From: Mucilaginibacter pankratovii
GTDB lineage: Bacteria; Bacteroidota; Bacteroidia; Sphingobacteriales; Sphingobacteriaceae
DNA: 64,000 nt
Assembly: GCF_014773265.1 (NCBI RefSeq)
Contig: NZ_JACWMY010000003.1
Span: forward strand, 434,001-498,000
Reading direction: 5' to 3'
A program made the position numbers and the translations under genes. The number at the start of each line of letters is the position of its first letter. Position 1 is the first letter of the stretch. This document shows positions 6,778-15,159 of the stretch, piece after piece. The notes beneath the pieces were generated by a model, which saw nothing but the letters and a program-made list of their open reading frames with translations, was not told where the DNA came from and did no database searches.

Positions 6778-8685
6778 CTAATTCCCCGCTCTTTTCTGTA
6801 ACTCTGCTACGGGCATAATCAATTGGCGGCCAACCTGGGTTTTACCTTTGTAGGTAACCACCTTTAGCTGTGTGGCATCAATAGGTACTAAAAGTGTGCT
6901 GGTGTATTTTGGGTAAAACCTATCAGGCGATGAATTATCAAAGCTGTAGTAAATATCAAGTCCGGGTATTTCAGGCGTAAGGGTTACACCTAAGCTCTTA
7001 TCCGCATTGCGGATGGCTTTGAACGTTGGATCATAAACGCTTGGAGAGTATTTGGTTTCGCTCAGGTCGAAACGTGCGAATTGTTTCTCCACCTTGGGGA
7101 AGAAAACTGTAAAATCCTTCTTCGCTTTTGGCGACCATACCGATTCCGACACCGCCAGCGCACGTGGCCATATCATATATTCCACCTGGCGGAAATTGTA
7201 CACCTGCTCTGTCCAAAGGTTGGCTTGCCCGCCTTTTATCAGTTTAGCGTCAACGCCGTCCGGCACCGGCTCAAACTCATAGGTTTTGCTCAGGCGAAGG
7301 GTTGCGTATACTGGTGGCTCGGTTATCTTATCGCTTTGCATGTAATCCAGGTAAACATAAGTGGTTGGGCTCATTACCACCTCGTGGCCCATTTTGGCAG
7401 CTTCTATACCACCTTTTATACCGCGCCAGCTCATCAAGGCAGCATTGGGGCCAATTCCGCCTTCCAGTATCTCATCCCAGCCCATAAATTTTTTGCCCTT
7501 GCTTTCTACTATCTTCTCTACGCGTTTTTCAAAGTAGCTTTGCACTTCTTCCATGGTTTTAAGGTTTTCTTTCGCCATCAGTGCTTTTACCTGGTCGCTT
7601 TGCTCCCAAAAGTTTTTAGCGCACTCGTCGCCGCCCATATGTATGTATGCAAAGGGGAAAAGCTCCGCTATTTCACCTACCACTTTATCTAAAAATTCGT
7701 AAGTGTACTCGCTGGCAGGGTTAAGGCTGTTATCTACCAAAGCCGGGTGGCCGGGTTTCGACCAATCCATGATCTTCTCGCCAGAACGCACCTTGTATTG
7801 ATCCGCCCCCTGGGCGGTGGCTAACTGCGGATAAGCAGCTATAGCTGCAAGGCTATGGCCGGGTACATCCACTTCGGGCATAACATCTACAAACCTGTCC
7901 TTAGCATATTTTACAATTTCGCGGATATCGTCCTGGGTGTAAAAACCGCCGTAGGTACGTGGTTCATCTGCCGGTGGCGGTATAAAATCGCCAAAGGCAC
8001 CTTCACGTTTTGCATTATAGGCACCCACGGTTGTTAAGCGGGGCAGGCTTTTTATTTCTATCCTCCATCCCTCATCATCGGTAAGGTGCATGTGCAGCAG
8101 GTTAAATTTGTATTTAACCATATCGTCGATAAAATGCTTCACCTCCTGCTTGGTAAAAAAGTGGCGCGATACGTCAAACATCAAGCCCCTCCACTCAAAG
8201 CGCGGATAGTCAGTAATATCTACCACAGGTACGGCCCACGTTACATTTTTAGCAACCTCCAGGCCTTCAATTTCCTTTGGCAGTAACTGCATCAGCGTTT
8301 GCACGCCGTAGTATAAACCGGCGGGTTGGTTGGCGCTTATGGTGATGCCTTTAGCTTTTACCGATAAAAAATACCCCTCTTTGCCAATTGTCGCATCGGC
8401 TTTTTTATTAAGCACCAGTTTAATGGTTGCAGCCGGTGCTGTTGCCTTTACTGTTACCACTTTGCCTGCTGCCGTGCTGAATTTTTTCTTCAGCAGATCC
8501 AATATCGGGGTCATTTCGGGCTGCGAACTGCTTTGCACCACCACAATTTTTGGCAGGGTAAACTGCCCGGCATGTTTGGTAATTTTAACAGGTTCGGGGA
8601 TGATGGCAATATCCGTGGCGGCTTGCTGCGCAAAACTTAACGAACCAATAAGGCAGAAAAATGCCAGTAAGGATAATTTTTTCAT
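6778..8685 (-). CDS. Beta-N-acetylhexosaminidase, GH20
   Basis: 635 aa, exported (signal peptide MKKLSLLAFFCLIGSLSFAQ). Order: GH20b-type N-terminal domain (about 25-150), GH20 (betaalpha)8 catalytic domain (about 155-500) with the diagnostic pair in HMGGDEC (Asp353-Glu354, the substrate-assisted catalytic residues), and a small C-terminal chitobiase-like strand domain (about 545-615, LDIYYSFDNSSPDRFYPKY). It releases terminal beta-linked GlcNAc/GalNAc from chitooligosaccharides or glycoproteins in the periplasm or at the cell surface. No SusC/D pair is adjacent, so it is probably a stand-alone enzyme. It is divergent from the Gfo/Idh gene with 224 bases between. Confidence 0.95.
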   Translation of the reverse strand: MKKLSLLAFFCLIGSLSFAQQAATDIAIIPEPVKITKHAGQFTLPKIVVVQSSSQPEMTPILDLLKKKFSTAAGKVVTVKATAPAATIKLVLNKKADATIGKEGYFLSVKAKGITISANQPAGLYYGVQTLMQLLPKEIEGLEVAKNVTWAVPVVDITDYPRFEWRGLMFDVSRHFFTKQEVKHFIDDMVKYKFNLLHMHLTDDEGWRIEIKSLPRLTTVGAYNAKREGAFGDFIPPPADEPRTYGGFYTQDDIREIVKYAKDRFVDVMPEVDVPGHSLAAIAAYPQLATAQGADQYKVRSGEKIMDWSKPGHPALVDNSLNPASEYTYEFLDKVVGEIAELFPFAYIHMGGDECAKNFWEQSDQVKALMAKENLKTMEEVQSYFEKRVEKIVESKGKKFMGWDEILEGGIGPNAALMSWRGIKGGIEAAKMGHEVVMSPTTYVYLDYMQSDKITEPPVYATLRLSKTYEFEPVPDGVDAKLIKGGQANLWTEQVYNFRQVEYMIWPRALAVSESVWSPKAKKDFTVFFPKVEKQFARFDLSETKYSPSVYDPTFKAIRNADKSLGVTLTPEIPGLDIYYSFDNSSPDRFYPKYTSTLLVPIDATQLKVVTYKGKTQVGRQLIMPVAELQKRAGN

Positions 8686-8909
8686 TGATAATAAATTGAT
8701 GGTTTATAAGGGGGTATCGGGATGCAATTTATAACTTTTTAAATTAAATTAATAAGTTTTTTTACAACAGTATCTTTCAGTGCTTTAGCGCCAAACTTAT
8801 TATCGCGAAATAAAATTTCATTTTAGTTTTTTTGTTAAATTGCCCTTTATACATCTCACAATTGCGCCTGCAATTTTATAAACCAATTATTAAGCTTAAT
8901 TATTAAAAC

Positions 8910-10304
8910 ATGTCAACTGATCGCAGAAAATTTCTCAAACACCTGGGTACTTCGGTTTTGTTAACCTCCGCTTCGCTCACCAGTTTGGCGGCGAAAGAGG
9001 AGAACGAGATACGGGAGTTACGCGCCCAAAAACGCATCACTCCAAATGATAAAATACGTATTGCCACCATTGGCATGGGTATTATGGGCTTTAACGATAC
9101 CAATGCGGCGCTTACCACAGCGGGCGTGGAACTGGTTGGCGCCTGCGATCTGTACCAGGGAAGGTTAGCACGCGCTAAAGAAGTTTATGGTTCAGGCTTA
9201 TATACTACAGGTAATTACCGGGATATTATAGACCGCAAGGATATCGACGCAATTATCATTGCCACCAGCGATAACTGGCACAGCCAGATAGCTATTGATG
9301 CCATGCGCGCGGGCAAAGCCGTTTATAGCGAAAAACCAATGGTGCACCAGATAAGCCAGGGCCTTGCCGAAATAAAGGCACAGCAGGAAACTAAGATGGT
9401 TTTCCAGGTGGGTAGCCAGCGGGTGAGCAGCATTGCTTATAAAAAAGCAAAGGAAATGTATGAGGCCGGTGCTATCGGCAAGATTAATTCTATCGAAGCA
9501 TCGTTTAACAGGCAGGATGCCCTGGGTGCCTGGCAATATACTATGCCGCTGGATCAGTCGGTACAAAATGTGGATTGGGCAAGGTTTCAATCCAACGCCA
9601 AAGTTAAATATGATTATGATCCGAAACGCTTTTTCCGCTGGAGAAATTATCGTGAATACGGCACCGGTGTAGCGGGCGACTTGTTTGTGCACCTGCTGAG
9701 TGGCATCCATTTCATCACCGGCTCTAAAGGCCCTGAGAAGATCTACTCCATCGGCGACCTCGCCTACTGGAAGGATGGCCGGAACGTGCCCGATGTAATG
9801 AGCGCGGTTATCCATTATGGAGAAACCAAAGAACACCCTGCTTTCCAGGTTACCTTACGGGTGAACTTTGTGAGCGGCGATGGCGGCTCCAGCACTACAA
9901 AAATTACAGGTTCGGAAGGGGTGATAGACCTGGGCGGCGAAGGCGAGGGCTTCAGCATCCGCAAAAGTAAAATGGCCGAAGCGCCGGGCATTGGCGGCTG
10001 GGATTCGTTATTTACCTATACCGAAGCGCAGCAAAAAGCTTTGATGGACGATTATAATAAACGCTATACCGAAGCGCAAAGAACAAGGCCGCATTTCCCG
10101 GATGTAACCTACCGCGCACCTGATGGGTATAACGCCTCCAACGACCACTTTGCCAACTTTTTTGATTCAGTACGTAATAAGACCAAGGTAGTTGAAGACG
10201 CGGTGTTTGGCTTTAGGGCCGCCGCACCTTGTTTGGCCTGTAACGATAGTTATTTCGAGAACCGGGTGATCCGCTGGGATGCCGAGAACATGAAGATAGT
10301 TTAA
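8910..10304 (+). CDS. Gfo/Idh/MocA family oxidoreductase, Tat-exported
   Basis: 464 aa. It starts MSTDRRKFLKHLGTS, a twin-arginine signal (RRKFLK) followed by a hydrophobic stretch to about residue 30. The Rossmann part begins near 50 (KIRIATIGMGIMGF), and the EKPMVHQ motif (Gfo/Idh consensus EKP) lies near 142-145. The C-terminal alpha/beta domain includes GDLFVHLLSGIHFITG. Such enzymes oxidise or reduce hydroxyls of sugars with tightly bound NAD(P); Tat export fits a folded, cofactor-loaded periplasmic enzyme. Together with the 3-keto-sugar-type genes at 14521-17598 it points to periplasmic sugar oxidation chemistry (inference). A strong terminator follows. Confidence 0.9.
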   Translation: MSTDRRKFLKHLGTSVLLTSASLTSLAAKEENEIRELRAQKRITPNDKIRIATIGMGIMGFNDTNAALTTAGVELVGACDLYQGRLARAKEVYGSGLYTTGNYRDIIDRKDIDAIIIATSDNWHSQIAIDAMRAGKAVYSEKPMVHQISQGLAEIKAQQETKMVFQVGSQRVSSIAYKKAKEMYEAGAIGKINSIEASFNRQDALGAWQYTMPLDQSVQNVDWARFQSNAKVKYDYDPKRFFRWRNYREYGTGVAGDLFVHLLSGIHFITGSKGPEKIYSIGDLAYWKDGRNVPDVMSAVIHYGETKEHPAFQVTLRVNFVSGDGGSSTTKITGSEGVIDLGGEGEGFSIRKSKMAEAPGIGGWDSLFTYTEAQQKALMDDYNKRYTEAQRTRPHFPDVTYRAPDGYNASNDHFANFFDSVRNKTKVVEDAVFGFRAAAPCLACNDSYFENRVIRWDAENMKIV

Positions 10305-10322
10305 GTGTGATGTTTTCAAATG

Positions 10323-10359
10323 AAACGGCCGTGGGTGTATGCCTGCGGCCGTTTTTTTT
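10323..10359 (+). terminator. Rho-independent terminator of the Gfo/Idh gene
   Basis: Stem AAACGGCCG (10323-10331) and CGGCCGTTT (10346-10354), 14-base loop, followed by an uninterrupted T run to 10359. It lies 18 bases after the stop codon. Confidence 0.85.
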
Positions 10360-10395
10360 GTTAGCGTATAATTACCCAGCCCGCCACTTTAGTTT

Positions 10396-10485
10396 CTAAA
10401 GTAGGCGAGCCATTACCTGGGCATAACAGTTGCTCACCGCCAGCATGGCGATTATGTAGGTAGCAATATGAAATACCCGTTTCAC
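10396..10485 (-). pseudogene. Signal-peptide stub of a lost secreted protein
   Basis: On the minus strand a GTG at 10485 opens 29 codons whose translation, VKRVFHIATYIIAMLAVSNC then YAQ and a few more residues, is a textbook Bacteroidota signal peptide (basic start, hydrophobic core, YAQ cleavage site). It stops at TAG (10396-10398) six residues after the predicted cleavage site. It lies 13 bases downstream of the GH43 stop, in the same direction. The simplest reading is the 5' end of a gene whose body was deleted, with the remaining 70 bases reaching the Gfo/Idh terminator. A real micropeptide is the alternative. Confidence 0.45.
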
Positions 10486-10498
10486 AAATCTTTACCCA

Positions 10499-11488
10499 TC
10501 ACTTTAGCTTTTGGGCTGTTACGCCCGTATTTGTAATTTTTACCGGTTTAATAAAGCCTTTGGCATCAAATATCATTTTATCAATGCAGGTTACCCTGTG
10601 GTTACCATCAGTTTCGGTAAGCGGGCGGCGGTGGTACACAATATAATATTCGTCCTTACCCGGTACTTTTATTACGGAGTGGTGCCCCGCCCCGGTTGCC
10701 ACGGCAGCATCCTGTTTTAAAACGGTACCTATGCGTTTAAAGGGGCCGTTCAGATTATCAGCTATGGCATAGGCCACGCGGTAGTCGGGGCCGGTCCACC
10801 CGCCTTCCGACCACATAAAGTAATATCTGCCGTTTCGGATAAACATCACCGGGCCTTCTACATAGCCCTCCGGCGTAATAGACCGGAACATGGTACCATC
10901 GGCAAAAGGCACTACCGCCGTAAAATCATCTTTTAGCTTCGCGATGTTGCAATGCCCCCATCCGCCATAAATAATATAGTACTGCCCGTCTTTATCTTTA
11001 AAAACAAACTGGTCTATCGGCTGCGCGCCGTTGTAAAACTTATCTATCAAAGGCTTGCCTAAATAATCTTTAAAAGGACCTTCGGGCTTATCGGCTACGG
11101 CTATGCCTATGCCGCCCACAGTTTGGTCGTTCTGGATATCATTGGCACCGAAGAATAAATAGTATTTGCCTCCTTTTGCTACAATAGCAGGAGCCCACAT
11201 GGCGCGTTTTGCCCATTTCACGTTAGATGAATCAAGCACGTTATCGTGTTTTTTCCAGGTGATAAGATCTGAGGACGAAAAAGCATCGAAGTGTACCTGT
11301 TTGTTGTATTTATCGGAGTAGGTGGGGTAAACCCAGTATTGCTTACCAAATATGGTGGCTTCCGGGTCGGCATACCATCCCTCAAAAATTGGATTGCCCG
11401 ATGTTGTTTTTTTAAGAGTTTGCGCCTGTGTGTATTGCAGGCCAAGTGCGGATAAAAGGGAGAGTATAAGTAATCGTTTCATGTTCAT
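10499..11488 (-). CDS. GH43 family glycoside hydrolase (arabinanase/xylosidase-like)
   Basis: 329 aa. The start MNMKRLLIL at 11488 shares an ATGA overlap with the upstream gene's stop, which decides the start; a signal peptide ends at TQAQ (about residue 23). The five-bladed beta-propeller begins with GWYADPEA, where Asp41 is the likely catalytic base of GH43. The pKa-modulating Asp and acid Glu are expected in QPIDQFVF and EGYVEGPVMF. GH43 enzymes cleave alpha-L-arabinosyl or beta-D-xylosyl links in plant hemicellulose or pectin side chains. It is translationally coupled to the YdcF-like gene, which is an odd partner for a glycosidase. Confidence 0.9.
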   Translation of the reverse strand: MNMKRLLILSLLSALGLQYTQAQTLKKTTSGNPIFEGWYADPEATIFGKQYWVYPTYSDKYNKQVHFDAFSSSDLITWKKHDNVLDSSNVKWAKRAMWAPAIVAKGGKYYLFFGANDIQNDQTVGGIGIAVADKPEGPFKDYLGKPLIDKFYNGAQPIDQFVFKDKDGQYYIIYGGWGHCNIAKLKDDFTAVVPFADGTMFRSITPEGYVEGPVMFIRNGRYYFMWSEGGWTGPDYRVAYAIADNLNGPFKRIGTVLKQDAAVATGAGHHSVIKVPGKDEYYIVYHRRPLTETDGNHRVTCIDKMIFDAKGFIKPVKITNTGVTAQKLK

Positions 11489-12231
11489 TTTAGCTGTGCT
11501 ACCACGTAGCCAATTAATTCTTTAATATAAGTGTTCCAGGTGCCGTACACTACCGTGTCGGGCAAAATATCCCATAAAGATATGCTTCCTCTGTTGGTTT
11601 TATAATAGTCGCAGGGGTATGCAACCACCGGTAGCCCGGCCTTTTTAAAGATCAAAAGCGCCCGCCGCATATGAAAGGCAGAAGTTACCAATAAATATGG
11701 GGGTTTAAGCGTTGTTTTTTTTAATATAGCTTTTGAGAATGAGGCGTTTTCAAAAGTGTTACGTGCCTGGGTTTCAATGAGTACCGCGCTATCTGGGATA
11801 TTCAGTTTACGAAGCTCGGCCTGCACAAATGTCCCTTCGCGGAAGCCGCTTGGGTTAAGGTTGCCGTTGCCGCCGGTAACCAGTAGGTGCGATGCCGTAC
11901 CATTCTGCAAAAGCTTTACTGCCTCGGTATAGCGGTCGGCCGCATCATTAAAAAAAGGATGGCCATTTGCGTCTTCAGTCGCAAAGCCACCTAATAAAAT
12001 AATGCTGCTGTATTTGGTAGTGCCCGGGTTGTAGGGTTTAATGTCCCAGGCATTTACGTATAGTCTCATTAACAATGGGTTGCCAAAAAGGTATAACAAC
12101 ACCACCGAGCAGATAAGCAGCTTGCGCGCCCGTTTGGTGTTTTTGGTGAAAATGGCATATAGTAACAGGCCAAACACCCACATAAATGGAAGTATAAGTA
12201 TGTAAAGTACCTTAGATAGAATGAAATACAT
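11485..12231 (-). CDS. YdcF/SanA-like DUF218 membrane protein
   Basis: 248 aa. Two hydrophobic N-terminal helices (about 5-25 and 37-58) precede a DUF218 domain with the family signatures SSIILLGGF, LLVTGGNGN, ETQARNTFENASFS and YLLVTSAFHMRRALLIF (ETxARNTxEN and TSxxHxxRA). DUF218 proteins such as SanA, ElyC and YdcF are envelope proteins; ElyC affects peptidoglycan/lipid-carrier homeostasis in E. coli. The substrate is not known here. Its ATGA overlap with GH43 means the two are translated from one mRNA, with this gene first. Confidence 0.9.
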   Translation of the reverse strand: MYFILSKVLYILILPFMWVFGLLLYAIFTKNTKRARKLLICSVVLLYLFGNPLLMRLYVNAWDIKPYNPGTTKYSSIILLGGFATEDANGHPFFNDAADRYTEAVKLLQNGTASHLLVTGGNGNLNPSGFREGTFVQAELRKLNIPDSAVLIETQARNTFENASFSKAILKKTTLKPPYLLVTSAFHMRRALLIFKKAGLPVVAYPCDYYKTNRGSISLWDILPDTVVYGTWNTYIKELIGYVVAQLK

Positions 12232-12311
12232 CGGTTTTATTATGGCGGTACAATTTAACTCATTTTTATGTATTTGAGGTGTAACGAAAAATTTATTGTA
12301 GACGCCTGACG

Positions 12312-12756
12312 TTAAACTGTGCTAAGGGGATCACTATTCAACCGGGACAAAATATCTACCACAGTACCCTGCCCAGGCCCTGAATGGTAAGCTATTGTAC
12401 CCTTAATAGGCTATGCGGGGTTGAATATTTTTTAAACCGATGCCGGTACAATCTTCGGATTTACTGTTGTCAAAGCCTATCCCGTTATCTTTAATAATGG
12501 CGCTAATACCTGCGGCGGTGCGGTTTAAGGTGATATTGAAGTGAGTAGCTTTGGCATGTTTAATAACATTGTTAGTGCTTCCCTGTATAATGCGGTAAAG
12601 CATGGTTTCCATAGTGCTTTCCAGCTTGTTTTAAAGCCGGAAGCCTTCAGCGAAACTTTCAGACTGTCGGCATCTATCTTTTCGTTAAAGCTCTTCAGAC
12701 CCGACGCGATGCTCGGGCGCAGCAGTATGTTCGGCATCATCAGGTGCGTCGGGTAA
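12312..12756 (-). pseudogene. Degraded histidine kinase remnant (two frameshifts)
   Basis: Three consecutive minus-strand frames give one ordered kinase C-terminus. 12740 to ~12630 reads MMPNILLRPSIASGLKSFNE (end of the dimerisation region). ~12630 to 12403 reads the N box YRIIQGSTNNVIKHAKATH and the G boxes DNGIGFD and GIGLKNIQPRIAY. ~12412 to 12312 reads IKGTIAYHSGPGQGTVVDIL (the final G2/strand part) and then stops. Each junction needs a single-base indel. The sensor half is missing upstream. This is the same TPR/HisKA_3 kinase class as the intact gene at 886-2712. It lies near the NarL-type regulator at 13623, probably its former partner (inference). Confidence 0.8.
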
Positions 12757-12858
12757 TCAAAAATACTACATATGTGGTATTGATGCCGGCCTCCAATTCC
12801 GCTTGCTTAGTACTATTAAAAACATCAATTATTCACTAAACACAAAATCCTTAAAACA

Positions 12859-13386
12859 ATGAAAAAAATCGTTACACTGGTTATTGTTATGCTGGCAGCG
12901 GTAACAACCTCAAAACTTTACGCGCAAGATGGCGACTACAAAAAATTCTCGCTTGGCCTTGGCTTCGAAGGCGCGCTGCCTGTTGGTAACTTAAACAATG
13001 CCTACAGCTTTGGCGCGGGCGCTACCATACGCGCAACCATCGGGCTGGATGCTTCGAGCGCGTTTACCATTACTTCGGGTGTCATCGCTTTTATCCCTAA
13101 AGACCTGGGCAGCGGTTATAAATTAAAAACACAGATCAATATCCCAATCAAAGCAGGCTACAAATACATGCTGAGCGACAACTTCTACGCCATTGGCGAA
13201 GCTGGTATCACCATTGCAAAATCATATGCAAGCAACGGTAACGGCGGCACGGTATCAGCAAGCGGTTCATCGTTTACTTACGCTCCGGGCCTTGGTTTAA
13301 AACTTGGCGCGCTTGATCTGAGTGTTAGGTACGAAGGCTACAGCGGTGCGGGCTTCATCGGCACACGCCTGGGCTTCAATTTCTAA
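12859..13386 (+). CDS. Outer-membrane beta-barrel protein (OmpA/OmpX-like porin family)
   Basis: 175 aa with a signal peptide (MKKIVTLVIVMLAAVTTSKLYAQ). The mature part alternates hydrophobic/aromatic residues in strands (FSLGLGFEGALPVG, GAGATIRATIGLD, IPIKAGYKYMLSDNFYAIGEAGIT, LGLKLGALDLSVRYEGY) and ends in an aromatic residue (TRLGFNF), the usual sorting signal for outer-membrane barrels. Eight strands are likely. Function beyond a structural or small-molecule channel role cannot be told. It lies between the broken kinase and a response regulator and is followed by a 28-codon micro-ORF and a strong terminator. Confidence 0.85.
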   Translation: MKKIVTLVIVMLAAVTTSKLYAQDGDYKKFSLGLGFEGALPVGNLNNAYSFGAGATIRATIGLDASSAFTITSGVIAFIPKDLGSGYKLKTQINIPIKAGYKYMLSDNFYAIGEAGITIAKSYASNGNGGTVSASGSSFTYAPGLGLKLGALDLSVRYEGYSGAGFIGTRLGFNF

Positions 13387-13408
13387 AGCAAATTACCAAC
13401 CCATTGCC

Positions 13409-13495
13409 ATGAACACATTAGTATTGGTATTGATAACCATCGGCGTTATGTTTATTGGCTTGCGCAAGCCCGAAGGCAGCAACAATAAAAGTTGA
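13409..13495 (+). CDS. Possible 28-aa single-pass membrane micropeptide
   Basis: ATG 13409 to TGA 13493-13495 encodes MNTLVLVLITIGVMFIGL followed by RKPEGSNNKS: one hydrophobic helix and a basic/polar tail. It starts 22 bases after the porin stop and ends before the shared terminator at 13540, so it would be on the porin transcript. The helix-plus-positive-tail design is that of known bacterial membrane micropeptides, but with 28 codons chance cannot be excluded. Confidence 0.35.
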   Translation: MNTLVLVLITIGVMFIGLRKPEGSNNKS

Positions 13496-13539
13496 AAGCG
13501 TATATTACTTAAACCGTTATTATCATAACTCGTACGCAG

Positions 13540-13585
13540 ATATTTAAAAAGCTGCCCCGTGCAGGCGGGGTGGCTTTTTAAATAT
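13540..13585 (+). terminator. Strong near-symmetric terminator
   Basis: Stem ATATTTAAAAAGC (13540-13552) with GCTTTTTAAATAT (13573-13585), a TG/TG internal loop, then CCCCG/CGGGG and a GCAGG-containing apical loop. The A and T runs on both sides make it work in either direction; it ends the porin transcript 38 bases before the response regulator gene. Confidence 0.85.
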
Positions 13586-13622
13586 TATTCCCTATTTTTA
13601 TAAACCTATTTCCCTCAACATC

Positions 13623-14294
13623 ATGAGTATACCGGTTGCCATTGTTGATGATAAACGCATATTGCGCCAGTCGTTAAGCGAGCAGATAGCTTATTACAAA
13701 GAGATCAGCGTTGTGTTACAATCTGCCGATGGATCTGCTTTTTTAGAGGGAATGAAGGTTTTTAAAGCAGATGAGCGCCCCCAAGTGGTGCTTATGGATA
13801 TTGAAATGCCCGTGATGGATGGCATAGAGGCGGTACTCATCGCCAAAGAAATTTACCCCGATGTACACTTTTTGATGCTTACTGTTTTTGATGATGACGA
13901 GAAACTCTTTGAGGCCATTAAGGCGGGCGCAAGCGGTTATTTACTGAAAGACGAACGGGTATCGAACATTGTAAAAGCCATTACCGAAATTGTTTATGAA
14001 GGCGGGGTGCCCATGTCGCCCCGGATAGCACGCAAAGCCCTGGCCATGCTGAGGAACACTTCTGAAGCGGTTGAGCAACCCAAAGAAGATGCCGATGACT
14101 GCTCACTATCCTCCCGCGAACTGGAGATCCTGAACCGTATTGTTGACGGATTAAACTACACCCAAATAGGCGAGCGCCTTTTCATCAGCCCGCATACCGT
14201 GCGCAAGCATATAGCCAATATTTATGAAAAGCTGCACGTATCCAATAAAGCATCAGCTATTAAGATAGCCCTGAGGAAGAAGTGGTTTAATTAA
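13623..14294 (+). CDS. NarL/LuxR family response regulator
   Basis: 223 aa. Receiver domain 1-120 has the acidic pair DD near residue 9-10, phospho-acceptor Asp59 in VLMDIEMPVMDG, Thr in LMLTVFDDDEK and Lys in YLLKDERV. The C-terminal LuxR-type HTH (about 158-220) has LSSRELEILNRIVDGLNYTQ and SPHTVRKHIANIYEKL. Such regulators are phosphorylated by HisKA_3 kinases like the one at 886-2712. Its apparent own kinase at 12312-12756 is broken, and the porin gene lies between them. It is either an orphan serving another kinase or controls constitutively. Confidence 0.93.
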   Translation: MSIPVAIVDDKRILRQSLSEQIAYYKEISVVLQSADGSAFLEGMKVFKADERPQVVLMDIEMPVMDGIEAVLIAKEIYPDVHFLMLTVFDDDEKLFEAIKAGASGYLLKDERVSNIVKAITEIVYEGGVPMSPRIARKALAMLRNTSEAVEQPKEDADDCSLSSRELEILNRIVDGLNYTQIGERLFISPHTVRKHIANIYEKLHVSNKASAIKIALRKKWFN

Positions 14295-14299
14295 GAGAC

Positions 14300-14324
14300 A
14301 GCGCATGATTAATATTGCGCTTTT
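14300..14324 (+). terminator. Short terminator after the response regulator
   Basis: AGCGCA (14300-14305) pairs with TGCGCT (14316-14321) and is followed by TTT. It lies 6 bases after the stop. Stem short; moderate support. The rest of the gap to 14520 shows no gene. Confidence 0.5.
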
Positions 14325-14520
14325 GTGCATCTGCAGGTATGTCCGGTTATCAAAAGCTACTATGCTTTTAGCCTATAGGAAGTATTAACCAACAGGCAAT
14401 TAGCCTCCTCATCTATGTTAACCCAGATAAAACGTCAATATATTGACTATCAAATAGTTGAGTTAATTTCGATTTGAATTATGTTAAGTTATGTTAACCC
14501 TTTTGCTATCTCGAGCGCAA

Positions 14521-15153
14521 TTATACCACCAAATTTTCCAATCCGTACTGCTTCAATACATCGGCAGGCACCCCTACCCATTTATTGGGTGAGTTACCGG
14601 CGAAGCCAAGATCTTTTACCCCCATTTCGGTAGTGAAGAAACCGGTTGCGGTAAGATCGCGCATGCGGTTAAAAAAGGCTACGCCCTGCTGCATTTCGGG
14701 TTTGGCTTTCGCCGGGTAGGCTATCTGGTCAACCATTTCTATCTGCTGGGCAGAAGAACTCGCCACAAAGGTTTTGCCGTAGCGGTTAAGTGCCTGTACA
14801 TCCAACCAGCGTAAACCGCCGCGCATCGGCAGCTGATGATCTGGGATGTCTTTTACAATAAATTCGATAAACTCAGGCACCTTGGCATCAGATGCACTGC
14901 CCGATTTTGCGTCTTTGGGGATAATGATATTCGCCAGCACGGTGATGGTGGCCATCTCGTGTTCGGTAAAAAACTTATCGGCAAGCAGTTTCTTTTCCCG
15001 CTCCAGTTCTTCGGGCTGGCGGCCCGGGGTGCCCCCGGCAATCGTTTCGGCGGTTTCGGGTGTGTTTTTATCAGGCGTTTTGCAGGCTTCCAGCAATACG
15101 GTTGCCGATAGGGTGCCAATTCCAAGTGCTTTTAAGGAGTCGCGTCTGTTCAT
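14521..15153 (-). CDS. Gluconate 2-dehydrogenase subunit 3 family protein (small subunit of GMC dehydrogenase)
   Basis: 210 aa. The N-terminus MNRRDSLKALGIGTLSATVLLEAC carries a twin-arginine motif (RRDSLK) ending in a lipobox-like LLEAC, so it is probably a Tat-exported lipoprotein. The body (about 55-200) matches the gluconate 2-dehydrogenase subunit 3 family: FFTEHEMATITVLANIIIPKDAKSGSASDAKVPEFIEFIVKD. In characterised FAD-dependent dehydrogenases this subunit chaperones export and maturation of the GMC flavoprotein. It starts 6 bases after the GMC stop. The signal probably also carries the GMC partner, which lacks one (inference). Confidence 0.9.
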   Translation of the reverse strand: MNRRDSLKALGIGTLSATVLLEACKTPDKNTPETAETIAGGTPGRQPEELEREKKLLADKFFTEHEMATITVLANIIIPKDAKSGSASDAKVPEFIEFIVKDIPDHQLPMRGGLRWLDVQALNRYGKTFVASSSAQQIEMVDQIAYPAKAKPEMQQGVAFFNRMRDLTATGFFTTEMGVKDLGFAGNSPNKWVGVPADVLKQYGLENLVV

Positions 15154-15159
15154 GATGCG

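Noticed and set aside
7081-7692. 203-codon open frame on the + strand within the GH20 gene
   Set aside because: Antisense to a well-supported glycoside hydrolase with an intact active site; composition reflects the reverse complement of its codons and no domain is recognisable.
9198-9836. 212-codon minus-strand frame within the Gfo/Idh gene
   Set aside because: Lies wholly antisense to a complete oxidoreductase; no recognisable family.
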